From the NCBI RefSeq assembly GCF_901543175.1, contig NZ_LR594040.1, positions 1,054,001-1,118,000 on the forward strand: a stretch of DNA of 64,000 bases, read 5' to 3'. Of this stretch, positions 7,560 to 16,184 are shown one piece after another (position 1 is the first letter of the stretch; each line of letters starts with the position of its first letter). The notes beneath the pieces were generated by a model. It was not told the origin of the DNA. It ran no database searches and saw only the letters and a program-made list of their open reading frames with translations. Both the position numbers and the translations under genes were made by a program. Origin of the DNA: Streptococcus australis (GTDB lineage: Bacteria > Bacillota > Bacilli > Lactobacillales > Streptococcaceae).

Positions 7560-9851
7560 TTAGATTTTTTTCTCAATTGGGGCTACGCTTGCTAGGAGTT
7601 TTTTCAGACCAACTTCTGGGAAATTGATTTTCAGTTCCTGAGTATCGCCACTACCTGAGACCTCAAGGACCGTTCCCTCTCCCCACTTCTTGTGAAGAGC
7701 AATATCCCCAATAGACCAATTTGTCTCGCTAGACGCTGATTTTGCGCCAGCTGCAAATTGACCAAATGGGAGTCCACTTGACTGGATAGAGCTTGGTGCA
7801 GCCTTGCGTTTACGGTCTTGAAGCGCCTGAGCCAAACTCATTCCTTGACCGAAAGTAATCTCACCACTGTTATAAGAAGCCTTGAAACTGGTATTAGCTG
7901 GTCGAGCCAAACCTTGATACTCAAGCAATTCCGAGCTAATTTCATTGATGAAACGTGTTGGACGATTATAGTTGGTACGACCGAAAAGTAAGCGAGAGTT
8001 GGCATTGGTCAGATAGAGGATTTTTTCAGCGCGCGTGATACCTACATAGGCCAAACGGCGTTCTTCTTCCAGTTCATCAGGATCCTCAGCTGCTCGACTA
8101 AGTGGAAAGACGTTTTCCTCCATTCCGATGATAAAGACAACCGGAAACTCCAGTCCTTTAGCTGCATGGAGTGTCATCAAAGTTACTTCAGATGTCTCCT
8201 GACTACCAGAATCCGTGTCTGCAATCAAGGCCAAGTCATTCAAAAAACGACTGAGTTTATCCAAGCCAGTTTCCTCTTCTTGACTTTCAGGATTGTCATC
8301 AAAATTCTTAGTAACAGATAAGAACTCTTCGATATTTTCTACCCGAGCCTTGCTTTCCAAGGTTGCTTGGGCATTAAGAATATGGACATAAGCTGTTTTT
8401 TCAAGAACCGCTTCAACCAACTCTGTAATAGTTAATTGGTCCAGTTGCTCCCGTAAATCAAGTATCGTATTGGCAAAATCCCAGATAGACTGGGCTGCTT
8501 TCCCTTTGATGCCAGATAACATGATATTGGCTGAAGCATCTAGCATGGACATGTCCTGCATATTCGCAAAATCACGGATTTTCTCAACCGTTCCTGGCCC
8601 AATTCCACGTTTTGGTTCATTGATAATGCGCTCAAAACTGATATTGTCACTCAGATTAGCAATGAGGTTGAGGTAGGCGATAATGTCACGAATTTCCTTA
8701 CGGCTGTAGAACTTGGTTCCGCCGACCATAGTATAAGGAATATTGGACTTAAGGAGGGCCTCCTCAATAGTACGTGATTGCGCATTAGTCCGATAAAGAA
8801 CTGCAAAGTCTTTGTGAAGGAAGTTTTGACTGCGACCGAGTTCATCAATGGTTTTGGCTACAAAAACAGCCTCATCTTGTTCGTCATTTGCACGATAGTA
8901 AATAATCTGCTCCCCATCAGCATTCTGAGTCCAGAGATTCTTAGGACGACGATTTGTATTGTTTTTAATAACATCATTGGCGGCTTGGAGAATAGTTTTG
9001 GTTGAACGGTAATTTTCTTCTAGTAAAACAACCTTGGCTTGAGGGTAATCTTTTTCGAAATCCAAGATATTCTGCATATCAGCACCGCGCCAACCGTAGA
9101 TAGACTGGTCTGCATCCCCAACTACACAGATATTTTTAAAGCGAGATGCCAAGAGTTTGACCAGTTGGTACTGGGCATGGTTGGTATCTTGGTACTCATC
9201 AACGTGAATGTACTGGAACTTCTGCTGGTAGTAGGTCAAGACATCAGGATTTTTATCAAAGAGACGCAGGGTCAACATAATCAAATCATCAAAGTCAACG
9301 GACTCAGACTGACGAAGCTCTTTCTGATAGGCTGTGTAACATTGAGCCACGATTTGAGTGTACATATCACCAGCTTGAGCAGCATAAGCCACATCATCAA
9401 TCAAGTCATTCTTGGCATTGGAAATGGAACCCAAGATTGTCCGTTCATTCCATTTTTTCGGATCCAAGTTCAACTGCTTGAGAATGCGTTTCATAAGGGT
9501 TCGTTGTTCACCAGGATCTACAATGGTGAAATTACGATTGTAGCCAATATGATCTGCATCACGACGCAGGATACGAACACACATGGAGTGGAAAGTCGCA
9601 ATCAGACAGTCCTGAGTAGCTGGATTGAGACCATAAGCACGCTCTTTCATCTCACGCGCAGCCTTATTGGTAAAGGTAATGGCCAAGATATTCCAAGGAT
9701 TGACCATCTTTTCATCAATCAAGTAGGCGATTCTGTGAGTTAAAACACGAGTCTTCCCAGAACCAGCCCCCGCCATGATTAACAAGGGACCTTCTGTCGT
9801 TTGCACCGCCTCAGCCTGACGGTCATTCATTCCATTCAATAATGCGTTCAT
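7560..9851 (-). CDS. pcrA: ATP-dependent DNA helicase PcrA (UvrD/Rep family)
   Basis: Superfamily 1 helicase moving 3' to 5' on DNA, needed for repair, rolling-circle replication and removal of RecA or RNA polymerase. The 763-residue protein shows Walker A GAGSGKT (28-34), DEYQDTN (motif II), GDADQSIYGWRGAD (motif III), the VTLMTLHAAKGLEF segment (motif V) and YVGITRAE (motif VI). The C-terminal GDIALHKKWGEGTVLEVSGSG region is the Tudor-like RNA-polymerase-binding tail. Length is normal, and radC follows 42 bases downstream. Confidence 0.96.
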   Translation of the reverse strand: MNALLNGMNDRQAEAVQTTEGPLLIMAGAGSGKTRVLTHRIAYLIDEKMVNPWNILAITFTNKAAREMKERAYGLNPATQDCLIATFHSMCVRILRRDADHIGYNRNFTIVDPGEQRTLMKRILKQLNLDPKKWNERTILGSISNAKNDLIDDVAYAAQAGDMYTQIVAQCYTAYQKELRQSESVDFDDLIMLTLRLFDKNPDVLTYYQQKFQYIHVDEYQDTNHAQYQLVKLLASRFKNICVVGDADQSIYGWRGADMQNILDFEKDYPQAKVVLLEENYRSTKTILQAANDVIKNNTNRRPKNLWTQNADGEQIIYYRANDEQDEAVFVAKTIDELGRSQNFLHKDFAVLYRTNAQSRTIEEALLKSNIPYTMVGGTKFYSRKEIRDIIAYLNLIANLSDNISFERIINEPKRGIGPGTVEKIRDFANMQDMSMLDASANIMLSGIKGKAAQSIWDFANTILDLREQLDQLTITELVEAVLEKTAYVHILNAQATLESKARVENIEEFLSVTKNFDDNPESQEEETGLDKLSRFLNDLALIADTDSGSQETSEVTLMTLHAAKGLEFPVVFIIGMEENVFPLSRAAEDPDELEEERRLAYVGITRAEKILYLTNANSRLLFGRTNYNRPTRFINEISSELLEYQGLARPANTSFKASYNSGEITFGQGMSLAQALQDRKRKAAPSSIQSSGLPFGQFAAGAKSASSETNWSIGDIALHKKWGEGTVLEVSGSGDTQELKINFPEVGLKKLLASVAPIEKKI

Positions 9852-10053
9852 TTTCTCTTCCTTACTCTTGAAGTCAATATTTTTATTATATCAAAAATCA
9901 GGGAAAATAGAAACTTTACAGAGACCACTTTGACAAGCAAATTTTTCATTAAAGCTTGCAAAACATGTATTTGTCAAATGAAGTTGAGGTTATTTTTTAA
10001 CATGAAAAAGAGCTTGGAAAATATTTCCAAACCCTTTTAATATCATCTAAATA
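9852..10053. other. Intergenic spacer between fhs and pcrA
   Basis: No open frame of note. It holds the upstream region of pcrA (a weak minus-strand -10 TATAAT at 9885-9890 without a good -35) and a hairpin, TTGGAAA (10014-10020) with TTTCCAA (10024-10030), likely the fhs terminator. Confidence 0.5.
10014..10030 (-). terminator. Probable terminator of fhs
   Basis: A 7-bp perfect stem with a 3-base loop, followed on the minus strand by a T-rich tract (CTCTTTTTC), 24 bases after the fhs stop. Confidence 0.55.
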
Positions 10054-11724
10054 TTAGAACAATCCTAGGACAGTTCCATCACTTTCAACATCCATATTGA
10101 GAGCGGCTGGTCTTTTTGGAAGTCCAGGCATGGTCATGACATCACCAGTTAAGGCAACGATAAAGCCTGCACCTAATTTTGGTACCAATTCACGAATGGT
10201 AATTTCAAAGTTTTCAGGTGCTCCAAGTGCATTTGGATTGTCTGAGAAACTATACTGAGTTTTAGCCATACAGATTGGCAATTTATCCCAACCATTTTGA
10301 ACAATCTGAGCGATTTGCGTTTGGGCTTTCTTCTCAAAGTTGACTTTTGTACCGCGATAGATTTCAGTGACAATCTTTTCAATCTTTTCTTGGACAGAAA
10401 GGTCGTTGTCATATAGGCGAGTATAGTTGGATGGATTTTCAACAATAGTCTTCACAACCGTTTCAGCAAGGGCTACGCCACCTTCTGCGCCATTGGCCCA
10501 GACACTTGCTAGTTCAACTGGCACATCGATTGAGGCACATAGTTCCTTCAAGGCTGAGATTTCAGCTTCTGTATCAGAGACAAATTCGTTAATCGCGACA
10601 ACTGCAGGTACTCCAAATTTACGGATATTTTCAACGTGGCGTTTTAAGTTAGCAAAACCTGCACGAACTGCTTCTACGTTTTCTTCCGTCAAAGCATCTT
10701 TAGCAACGCCACCGTTCATCTTGAGGGCACGAAGGGTTGCGACGATGACTACCGCATCTGGAGAAGTTGGCAAGTTTGGTGTCTTGATATCAAGGAATTT
10801 CTCAGCACCGAGGTCTGCACCAAAACCAGCTTCAGTAACAGTATAATCAGCCAAGCGAAGGGCTGTGCTTGTCGCCAAAACAGAGTTACATCCATGAGCG
10901 ATATTGGCAAATGGACCACCATGTACAAAGGCAGGTGTACCGTAGATTGTCTGAACAAGGTTTGGTTTAATAGCATCCTTCAAGATCAGAGCCAAAGCAC
11001 CTTCAACCTGCAAATCACCTACAGAAACAGGTGTACGGTCATAGCGGTATCCAATAACGATATTGGCCAAACGACGTTTCAAGTCTTCGATATCCGTTGC
11101 CAAGCAAAGAATAGCCATGATTTCGGAAGCAACTGTAATATCAAATCCATCCTCACGTGGAATACCATTTAGAGGACCGCCAAGACCAACAGTCACATGG
11201 CGAAGAGCACGGTCGTTCAAGTCCACTACACGCTTCCAGAGGATACGACGTTGGTCAATTCCCAGCTCATTTCCTTGGTGCAAGTGATTGTCAATCAAGG
11301 CAGAAAGCGCATTGTTGGCAGTCGTAATGGCATGCATGTCTCCAGTAAAGTGGAGATTGATGTCTTCCATTGGAAGAACTTGAGCATAACCACCACCAGC
11401 GGCACCACCCTTAATCCCCATTACAGGACCAAGAGAAGGTTCGCGGATAGCAATCATAGTTTTCTTGCCGATTTTGTTTAAGGCATCTGCCAGACCAATG
11501 GTAATAGTTGACTTCCCTTCACCAGCTGGTGTTGGATTAATGGCAGTAACCAAGATCAATTTTCCAACTGGATTGTTCTCAGCCGCACGAATTTTATCAA
11601 AACTGAGCTTAGCCTTGTACTTTCCGTACAACTCCAAATCATCATAAGAAATCCCAAGTTTCTCCACAACATCCACGATTGGCTTTAACTCAATACTCTG
11701 TGCGATTTCAATATCTGTTTTCAT
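10054..11724 (-). CDS. fhs: Formate-tetrahydrofolate ligase
   Basis: ATP-dependent formation of 10-formyl-THF from formate and THF, feeding purine synthesis and initiator tRNA formylation. The 556-residue protein has the P-loop [10 protein letters not shown] (64-73) and the glycine-rich [26 protein letters not shown] stretch typical of the family. The open frame extends 12 residues upstream, but ATG at 11724 with GAGGAG ribosome binding site gives the standard length and N-terminus MKTDIEIAQ. It is transcribed alone between pcrA and the divergent coaB. Confidence 0.96.
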   Translation of the reverse strand: MKTDIEIAQSIELKPIVDVVEKLGISYDDLELYGKYKAKLSFDKIRAAENNPVGKLILVTAINPTPAGEGKSTITIGLADALNKIGKKTMIAIREPSLGPVMGIKGGAAGGGYAQVLPMEDINLHFTGDMHAITTANNALSALIDNHLHQGNELGIDQRRILWKRVVDLNDRALRHVTVGLGGPLNGIPREDGFDITVASEIMAILCLATDIEDLKRRLANIVIGYRYDRTPVSVGDLQVEGALALILKDAIKPNLVQTIYGTPAFVHGGPFANIAHGCNSVLATSTALRLADYTVTEAGFGADLGAEKFLDIKTPNLPTSPDAVVIVATLRALKMNGGVAKDALTEENVEAVRAGFANLKRHVENIRKFGVPAVVAINEFVSDTEAEISALKELCASIDVPVELASVWANGAEGGVALAETVVKTIVENPSNYTRLYDNDLSVQEKIEKIVTEIYRGTKVNFEKKAQTQIAQIVQNGWDKLPICMAKTQYSFSDNPNALGAPENFEITIRELVPKLGAGFIVALTGDVMTMPGLPKRPAALNMDVESDGTVLGLF

Positions 11725-11863
11725 AGCAAACTCCTCTAACCTCATAATGTGATAATTCATTATAACATAAAATAAGATTTTTAACAGCCATTAGGCTTGC
11801 TAATGTTCGTAAATATCAATATTTTAGGGGATATAATAGCTCTTTTTAAAATTTTATATGCTT

Positions 11864-11882
11864 TTATAGTTTAAAACTATAA
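11864..11882. repeat. Perfect 9-bp inverted repeat upstream of coaB
   Basis: Arms TTATAGTTT (11864-11872) and AAACTATAA (11874-11882) around a single A, 37 bases before the coaB -35 box and about 140 bases before fhs. It is a candidate operator for either gene. Confidence 0.5.
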
Positions 11883-11918
11883 TATTCCTTCGTTTTAGAA
11901 AAAATTTATCGCTTTCAT

Positions 11919-11947
11919 TTTACTTACCGTTTATTTTTGTGTACAAT
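11919..11947 (+). promoter_or_regulatory. coaB promoter positioned for a leaderless mRNA
   Basis: -35 TTTACT (11919-11924), 17-bp spacer, -10 TACAAT (11942-11947). The expected transcription start, 7 bases past the -10, is 11954, exactly the A of the coaB ATG. No Shine-Dalgarno is present. Confidence 0.6.
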
Positions 11948-11953
11948 AGTCCT

Positions 11954-12643
11954 ATGAAAATTTTAGTTACGTCAGGCGGTACAAGTGAAGCAATCGATAG
12001 CGTCCGCTCTATCACAAACCATTCTACTGGCCGATTGGGGAAAATCATCACAGAAACTCTACTTGCTGCTGGTCACGAGGTTTGTCTGATTACTACTCCT
12101 AGTGCTCTTAAGCCAGAACCTCATCCCCATCTAACCATTCTAGAAATCAAAAATACGAATGATCTTCTTTTAGAGATGAAAGAGCGTGTTCAAAATTATC
12201 AGATCTTGATTCATTCTATGGCAGTTTCTGACTACACTCCTGTTTATATGACAGGGCTGGCAGAAGTTGAGGCGAGTTCTAATCTGGAAGAATTTTTAAA
12301 CAAGCATAATCATCAAGCTAAGATTTCTTCAACTGACGAGGTGCAGGTTTTATTTTTGAAAAAAACACCCAAAATCATCTCTCTAGTCAAGAAATGGAAT
12401 CCTACCATACATTTGATTGGTTTCAAACTATTGGTTGATGTTACTGAGGATTATCTCATAGAGATTGCTAGAAAGAATCTTATCAAGAACCAAGCTGACC
12501 TGATCATCGCAAATGACCTCACTCAAATCTCAGCACATCAGCATAAGGCAATCTTTGTTGAGAAAGATCGTCTTCAAACCGTTCAAACCAAAGAAGAAAT
12601 TGCAGAACTTCTCCTTGAGAAAATTCATGCATACGATTCATAG
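11954..12643 (+). CDS. coaB: Phosphopantothenate-cysteine ligase (CoaB)
   Basis: Joins cysteine to 4'-phosphopantothenate with CTP in coenzyme A synthesis. In streptococci it is a separate protein from CoaC, unlike the fused Dfp of many bacteria. The 229-residue product begins MKILVTSGGTSEAIDSVR, the nucleotide-binding loop, and contains HSTGRLG and HSMAVSDYTP. ATG at 11954 fits this conserved N-terminus; the longer frame (from 11939) would start before the promoter's own start site. No ribosome binding site is visible. coaC follows 11 bases downstream. Confidence 0.93.
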   Translation: MKILVTSGGTSEAIDSVRSITNHSTGRLGKIITETLLAAGHEVCLITTPSALKPEPHPHLTILEIKNTNDLLLEMKERVQNYQILIHSMAVSDYTPVYMTGLAEVEASSNLEEFLNKHNHQAKISSTDEVQVLFLKKTPKIISLVKKWNPTIHLIGFKLLVDVTEDYLIEIARKNLIKNQADLIIANDLTQISAHQHKAIFVEKDRLQTVQTKEEIAELLLEKIHAYDS

Positions 12644-12654
12644 AAAGGAAAACC

Positions 12655-13206
12655 ATGGCAAACATTCTGATAGCAGTGACAGGTTCCATAGCCTCCTATA
12701 AAGCAGCTGATTTAGTCAGTTCTTTAAAAAAACAAGGCCATGATGTCACTGTCTTAATGACCGAGGCGGCAAGAGAGTTTATCCAGCCGTTGACACTACA
12801 GGTACTCTCACAGAATCCAGTCCACCTTGATGTTATGCAGGAACCCTATCCTGATCAAGTCAATCATATCGAAAGAGGCAAAGAAACCGACCTTTTTATC
12901 GTTGTCCCCGCTACTGCTAATACCATTGCAAAACTTGCGCACGGTTTTGCGGATAACATGGTGACCAGTACGGCTCTTGCCCTACCACATCACGTTCCTA
13001 AACTCCTTGCACCAGCAATGAATACAAAGATGTATGACCATCCGGCAACTCAGACTAATCTAAAAACATTAAAGACTTATGGTTATCAGATTATCTCTCC
13101 AAAGGAATCTATACTAGCTTGTGGCGATTACGGAAAAGGTGCCCTGGCAGACTTGGATATTATTTTAGAAAGAATAAAGGAAACCCTCTATGAACAAACG
13201 CTCTAA
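12655..13206 (+). CDS. coaC: Phosphopantothenoylcysteine decarboxylase (CoaC)
   Basis: FMN enzyme that decarboxylates 4'-phosphopantothenoylcysteine to 4'-phosphopantetheine. The 183-residue HFCD flavoprotein begins with MANILIAVTGSIASYKAAD, has the conserved histidine in QVNHIERGK, the VPATANTIAK FMN loop and the APAMNTKMY substrate clamp. ACGDYGKG near the C-terminus carries the active-site cysteine. It overlaps the next gene by 17 bases, pointing to one coaB-coaC-S-component operon. AGAAAGGAAAACC precedes the start. Confidence 0.94.
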   Translation: MANILIAVTGSIASYKAADLVSSLKKQGHDVTVLMTEAAREFIQPLTLQVLSQNPVHLDVMQEPYPDQVNHIERGKETDLFIVVPATANTIAKLAHGFADNMVTSTALALPHHVPKLLAPAMNTKMYDHPATQTNLKTLKTYGYQIISPKESILACGDYGKGALADLDIILERIKETLYEQTL

Positions 13207-13753
13207 CATTGCTCCGATTGCTATCTTTTTTGCGACCATGTTGGTCATTCACTTTCTGAGCTCTCTCTTATTTAATCTATTCCCATTCCCAATTAAACCA
13301 ACTATCGTGCATGTTCCTGTTATTATTGCAAGTATTATTTACGGTCCGCGCGTTGGTGTTACACTCGGTTTCTTGATGGGGCTACTCAGCTTGACGGTTA
13401 ACACGATTACAATCCTTCCAACAAGCTATCTATTCTCACCTTTTGTACCAAACGGAAACATCTATTCAGCAATGATTGCCATCCTACCACGTATTTTGAT
13501 TGGTCTGACACCTTATTTAGTTTATAAATTATTGAAAAACAGAACGGGTCTCATCATTGCCGGAGCTCTCGGTTCACTTACAAATACAGTCTTTGTACTT
13601 GGAGGTATCTTCTTCCTTTTTGGAAATGTCTTCGACGGCAATATCCAAAAACTCTTAGCAACCGTTATTTCAACCAACTCAATTGCTGAACTCGTCATCT
13701 CTGCAGTTCTAACAGTAGCAATTGTCCCACGATTACAAACCTTGAAGAAATAA
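13190..13753 (+). CDS. ECF transporter S component, probably pantothenate (PanT-like)
   Basis: Substrate-binding membrane subunit of an energy-coupling factor vitamin transporter; it needs the shared EcfA/A'/T module, which is not in this window. The 187-residue protein has about five or six hydrophobic segments (around 8-30, 40-65, 70-90, 100-125, 128-155, 160-180). The overlap with coaC, two steps after pantothenate in the same pathway, argues for pantothenate as substrate. That assignment rests on context rather than on binding residues. The gene ends at a strong terminator. Confidence 0.8.
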   Translation: MNKRSNIAPIAIFFATMLVIHFLSSLLFNLFPFPIKPTIVHVPVIIASIIYGPRVGVTLGFLMGLLSLTVNTITILPTSYLFSPFVPNGNIYSAMIAILPRILIGLTPYLVYKLLKNRTGLIIAGALGSLTNTVFVLGGIFFLFGNVFDGNIQKLLATVISTNSIAELVISAVLTVAIVPRLQTLKK

Positions 13754-13759
13754 GCATAA

Positions 13760-13795
13760 TTCCACTTTCAGCCTTGAAGGTGGAGTTTTAGTTTT
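13760..13795 (+). terminator. Terminator of the coaBC operon
   Basis: TCCACTTTCA (13761-13770) pairs with TGAAGGTGGA (13775-13784) with one G-U, followed by TTTTAGTTTT. Confidence 0.8.
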
Positions 13796-13933
13796 CACCA
13801 GTAAAGATTCGTCTTCTACTTATAAATACTTATTTACAAGGAGTCATTAGTTCAAAATTTTGAAAATATATGAAAATCCTTTGAATCTACTATCTATACT
13901 TTTGAAAATTTCCAATAAAATCAAAATAAATTC

Positions 13934-13984
13934 TTGACTTGTCTGACTATTTATTGTACTATACTTTTGTATATACAGATAAAT
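13934..13984 (+). promoter_or_regulatory. niaX promoter with candidate NiaR operator
   Basis: -35 TTGACT (13934-13939), 17-bp spacer, -10 TACTAT (13957-13962). The perfect palindrome TGTATATACA (13969-13978) sits on the expected transcription start within a region (13962-13984) that resembles the NiaR box as I remember it. NiaR is encoded just downstream, so niacin-dependent repression of niaX-niaR is likely. Confidence 0.6.
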
Positions 13985-13994
13985 GGAGGTTCTT

Positions 13995-14522
13995 ATGGAT
14001 ATACGAAAAAAAACGCAGTTTATGACCATGACTGCTCTACTCACAGCAATTGCAATTTTGATTCCGATCATTATGCCTTTTAAAATCGTCATTCCGCCCG
14101 CTTCTTACACCTTGGGAAGTCATATCGCCATCTTTATCGCCATGTTCTTATCACCTTTGATGGCTGTTTTCGTGATTATTGCTTCTAGCTTAGGTTTTCT
14201 GATGGCAGGTTATCCTATGGTTATCGTCCTACGTGCTTTTTCACATATTTTCTTTGGTACTTTGGGAGCATTTTACTTAAAAAAATTCCCAGAAACCTTG
14301 GATAAACCAAAGGCGTCTTGGATTTTCAACTTTGTTTTGGGACTTGTCCATGCCATTGCTGAAGTGTTAGCATGTATCATTTTTTATGCCACTTCAGGGA
14401 CAAACGTTGAAAATATGTTTTATGTCCTCTTTGTCCTAGTTGGATTTGGTACAATTATCCATAGTATGGTAGACTATACATTAGCACTAGCTGTCTTTAA
14501 AGTGCTTCGAAAACGTCGCTAA
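13995..14522 (+). CDS. niaX: ECF transporter S component for niacin (NiaX)
   Basis: Membrane S component that binds niacin for the shared ECF transporter. The 175-residue protein has about six transmembrane segments, and the conserved SHIAIFIAMFLSP and MAGYPMVIVLRAFSHIFFG segments are typical of NiaX. ATG at 13995 with GGAGGT ribosome site is preferred to an upstream in-frame codon at 13983. It sits 11 bases before niaR, and a palindrome over its promoter fits repression by NiaR, which is the main support for niacin as substrate. Confidence 0.85.
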   Translation: MDIRKKTQFMTMTALLTAIAILIPIIMPFKIVIPPASYTLGSHIAIFIAMFLSPLMAVFVIIASSLGFLMAGYPMVIVLRAFSHIFFGTLGAFYLKKFPETLDKPKASWIFNFVLGLVHAIAEVLACIIFYATSGTNVENMFYVLFVLVGFGTIIHSMVDYTLALAVFKVLRKRR

Positions 14523-14533
14523 AAGGAAAAACT

Positions 14534-15049
14534 ATGACAAAAGATCGCAAACAAGACCTTCTCAAACTATTAAAAGAGTCACCAAAAGCCCTCAATGGTC
14601 AAACCTTAGCCGAGCACTTTCATGTCACACGCCAAATTATCGTCCAAGACATTGCTATCTTGAGAGCTGACGGTGCTCCTATCCTATCCACCAATCGTGG
14701 CTATATCTACAAAGAAAATAATGCCAGTCCTTACGTTCACAAACTATTTAAGGTCAAACATGAGATGGAAGAAATCGGTCAAGAACTTCTAGCTATTGTA
14801 GATAATGGTGGCCGTGTTCAGAATACTTTGATTGACCATCCAGTTTATGGAGAAATTGAGACCCTACTCAAACTTACCTGTCGTCGAGATGTTCAGCATT
14901 TTCTGGAGCAAGTAGAGAAGTCTGACTTTAGACCCCTTTCCGAATTGACAGATGGCATCCATTACCACCTTGTTGAAGCCGAAACACAACAAGACCTCCA
15001 CTATATCGAGGAGGCCTTGGATCAGCTTGGTTATTTAGTAAAAGACTAA
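14534..15049 (+). CDS. niaR: Niacin-responsive transcriptional repressor NiaR
   Basis: Represses NAD precursor uptake and synthesis genes when niacin is present. The 171-residue protein has an N-terminal helix-turn-helix (about 5-60, LAEHFHVTRQIIVQDIAILRADG) and a C-terminal 3H domain with the characteristic histidines (IDHPVYGE, IHYHLVEA, LHYIEEA). It is co-transcribed with niaX. Its stop codon overlaps that of the convergent Nudix gene by four bases. Confidence 0.9.
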   Translation: MTKDRKQDLLKLLKESPKALNGQTLAEHFHVTRQIIVQDIAILRADGAPILSTNRGYIYKENNASPYVHKLFKVKHEMEEIGQELLAIVDNGGRVQNTLIDHPVYGEIETLLKLTCRRDVQHFLEQVEKSDFRPLSELTDGIHYHLVEAETQQDLHYIEEALDQLGYLVKD

Positions 15050-15513
15050 AAGGTTTCTTTCTCCCATCCGTCTTCTGTACGGCGACGGTAGAAAAATTCC
15101 GACTTATCAGGTGCTTCCATCATTTCCATCAAAGGTAACATATCATAGGCCAGATCCAAGTTTGGAATCTGGTCTTTTTGCACCCAAGAAACTTCCCCTT
15201 CATCTGAAGAGCGAAGAGTACCAGAAAACTCTGTCGCCTTGTAGCAAAAGACGATATAGCGCTCACCAGTATCTAATGGCCAATTTTTAATGCCGACCAG
15301 TTGAGGATTTTGGATAGTCAACCCTGTTTCTTCATAGATTTCACGAATGACAGACTCTGCGAAAGACTCTCCATTTTCTACATGGCCTCCAGGAAAGGCA
15401 TAACCAGACCAGCGATTCTCTTCAGGAGACCGATATTGCATAACTACACGCTTGGTTTCAATGTCTTCAATCAGACAAATATTTGTTAAAATCGTTAATT
15501 GGGAACGGGACAT
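15046..15513 (-). CDS. Nudix hydrolase, MutT-like
   Basis: Hydrolyses a nucleoside diphosphate linked to another group, possibly 8-oxo-dGTP. The complete Nudix box lies at residues 43-65, with REIYEETG at 57-64 and G43 in the PGGH segment. The 155-residue protein has no added domains. It is the last conserved gene before the accessory patch that reaches to uvrB. The substrate is not predictable from the sequence. Confidence 0.88.
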   Translation of the reverse strand: MSRSQLTILTNICLIEDIETKRVVMQYRSPEENRWSGYAFPGGHVENGESFAESVIREIYEETGLTIQNPQLVGIKNWPLDTGERYIVFCYKATEFSGTLRSSDEGEVSWVQKDQIPNLDLAYDMLPLMEMMEAPDKSEFFYRRRTEDGWEKETF

Positions 15514-15536
15514 AAATTTACTCGCTTTCTAATTTG

Positions 15537-16079
15537 TTATATGACTTTTTCAAACTTACTATCAGATTTCATGATAAAGGGATTAATCAACTCATGATAA
15601 TAGTATACTTCATGAAGCAAATATCCTTTTTTAATGACAATTTCTTGTTCCCTAACTTCATAATCAATCGTGATTGGAACAGGAGGATTTGGAATAAAGG
15701 CGAAAACGACAATTACAAATAACCAGATATAAAAACCACAAATCGCACTGCGCACTCCTTCAAGGAAGCGATATTTCCCCTTTAAAAAGTAAATAAAAAT
15801 ATGCGAAATAGAGAGGATAATTGGAACAAAAAGACCTGTATTCCACGCTATGGGAATAAATTGTAGTCCAAATATCCCAAATAGAAGATCAAGAATTGCA
15901 AAGGATCTCAAAAAGCGAATAAATAGAGTAAAAATTAGAAGAAAGAGCCAAATATTCCAAATAATCGGAGTAAATGATAAACCAAATGACCATAATATGA
16001 CATGAACAGTAACAAATGCTATTAGTAAGGAGTATAGGACAGTATACATAAGCTTGTTAAAGGTACTCGAATTTTTCAC
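15537..16079 (-). CDS. Unknown four-segment membrane protein
   Basis: I do not recognise this 180-residue protein. It has about four hydrophobic segments (roughly 10-32, 38-58, 60-95 and 110-130). A polar C-terminal tail of about 45 residues (from YEVREQEIV to the end) probably faces one side of the membrane. Codon use is AT-rich. It lies in the patch between the Nudix gene and uvrB, next to another unknown exported protein on the same strand. No function can be offered. Confidence 0.6.
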   Translation of the reverse strand: MKNSSTFNKLMYTVLYSLLIAFVTVHVILWSFGLSFTPIIWNIWLFLLIFTLFIRFLRSFAILDLLFGIFGLQFIPIAWNTGLFVPIILSISHIFIYFLKGKYRFLEGVRSAICGFYIWLFVIVVFAFIPNPPVPITIDYEVREQEIVIKKGYLLHEVYYYHELINPFIMKSDSKFEKVI

Positions 16080-16184
16080 TATTTATTTCTCCTTTAAATT
16101 CAAACTACTAACTAATGACTAATATCTATCACTTTTAAATTATCTCGTCTATTATTTTAACACAAATTATTACATATAAAATTT

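Noticed and set aside
9039..9743. 234-codon plus-strand frame inside pcrA
   Set aside because: Lies fully antisense to a conserved helicase gene; no ribosome site, no domain, hydrophobic low-complexity composition typical of a shadow frame.
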